Shown here: positions 5,199-5,455 of the stretch, piece after piece
Position numbering within the stretch: position 1 is the first letter of the stretch
How the letters are laid out: every line of letters starts with the position of its first letter
Notes under the pieces: model-generated
What the model was told of the DNA's origin: nothing
Database searches by the model: none
What the model saw: only the letters and a program-made list of their open reading frames with translations
Translations under genes and position numbers: made by a program
Assembly (NCBI GenBank): GCA_030837935.1
Contig: JAUQXU010000509.1
Location: 1-5,455 of the forward strand
Direction of reading: 5' to 3'
Source of the DNA: Candidatus Brocadia sp.
GTDB taxonomy: Bacteria; Planctomycetota; Brocadiia; Brocadiales; Brocadiaceae
Length of the DNA stretch: 5,455 bases

Positions 5199-5455
5199 AT
5201 GGGTCTCGGCGGTGCTTTATATTCAGGCGTTTCAGGTATTCGTGCCCATCAAAGCATGTTGGACATCATAGGAAACAATTTGGCAAATATCAATACCTAT
5301 GGGTACAAATCTTCCAGATTGTTGTTTTCCGATCTGTTAAGTCAAACAATCGCGATTGGGACAAACGGTAGTCCGATGCAAGTGGGAAAGGGTGTAAAGT
5401 TTTCAAGCATTACATCAGATTTCCATCAGGGAACTCTGGAAGGCACCAATAATCC
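5199..5455 (+). CDS. flgE: Flagellar hook protein, N-terminal part (partial)
   Basis: FlgE is the structural subunit of the flagellar hook, exported by the flagellar type III system and polymerised outside the cell under FlgD. Only the first 85 codons are in the window; the gene runs off the right edge. The N-terminus is the axial-protein D0 helix (ALYSGVSGIRAHQSMLDIIG at 6-25), followed by the family signature GNNLANINTYGYKSSR at 25-40. GKGVKFSSITSDFHQGTLEG at 63-82 corresponds to the FlgE 'GvkV..I..dF..G' stretch that separates hook proteins from the rod proteins FlgF and FlgG. Its position directly after flgD also favours FlgE over FlgG. The start has a strong Shine-Dalgarno (5186-5193). 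Total length cannot be seen. Confidence 0.92.
   Translation, partial: MGLGGALYSGVSGIRAHQSMLDIIGNNLANINTYGYKSSRLLFSDLLSQTIAIGTNGSPMQVGKGVKFSSITSDFHQGTLEGTNN

Noticed and set aside
5057..5371. Plus-strand open frame overlapping the flgD end and flgE start
   Set aside because: It is out of frame with flgE, whose axial-protein motifs and Shine-Dalgarno are clear, and its product shows no protein-like pattern.

Overview
The window is a chromosomal segment of roughly 40% GC from a Gram-negative-type (diderm) flagellated bacterium. Two adjacent lipoprotein genes with signal-peptidase II boxes, a sigma-54-type promoter in front of a hook-gene cluster, a short FlgD and a hook protein beginning MGLGGALYSGVSG together suggest a planctomycete, possibly of the anammox (Brocadiales) kind. 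That placement is inference from gene style only; no taxonomic marker lies in the window.

Layout, left to right. (1) Positions 1-253, minus strand: the first 84 codons of purF (amidophosphoribosyltransferase), running off the left edge. (2) 254-569: a divergent intergenic region with a good sigma-70-like promoter facing right and a small degenerate inverted repeat. No TPP riboswitch is visible although the next gene is thiE. (3) 570-1238: thiE, complete. (4) 1239-1436: a gap containing a weaker sigma-54-like site. (5) 1437-2644: two closely spaced lipoprotein genes. The first is a lipid-anchored long coiled coil; the second resembles the CsgG/TolB-N alpha/beta type. (6) 2645-2959: a 315-base regulatory region with two small hairpins and a convincing -24/-12 (sigma-54) promoter. 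(7) 2960-5455: fliK, flgD and the start of flgE, all on the plus strand with strong Shine-Dalgarno sequences, running off the right edge.

How the genes fit together. fliK (hook-length control), flgD (hook cap/scaffold) and flgE (hook subunit) form one hook-assembly transcription unit, probably started by RpoN and a flagellar enhancer-binding protein. The two lipoproteins lie just upstream on the same strand. They may be envelope factors linked to the flagellum, but the sequence does not prove this. purF and thiE are housekeeping metabolic genes (purine and thiamine synthesis) at the edge of the flagellar locus.

Most of the window is recognisable. The least explained parts are the lipoprotein pair, the inter-operon regulatory region, and within fliK a short duplication and two slippage-prone homopolymer tracts. 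I found no mobile element with a transposase, no CRISPR array, and no tRNA or rRNA gene.
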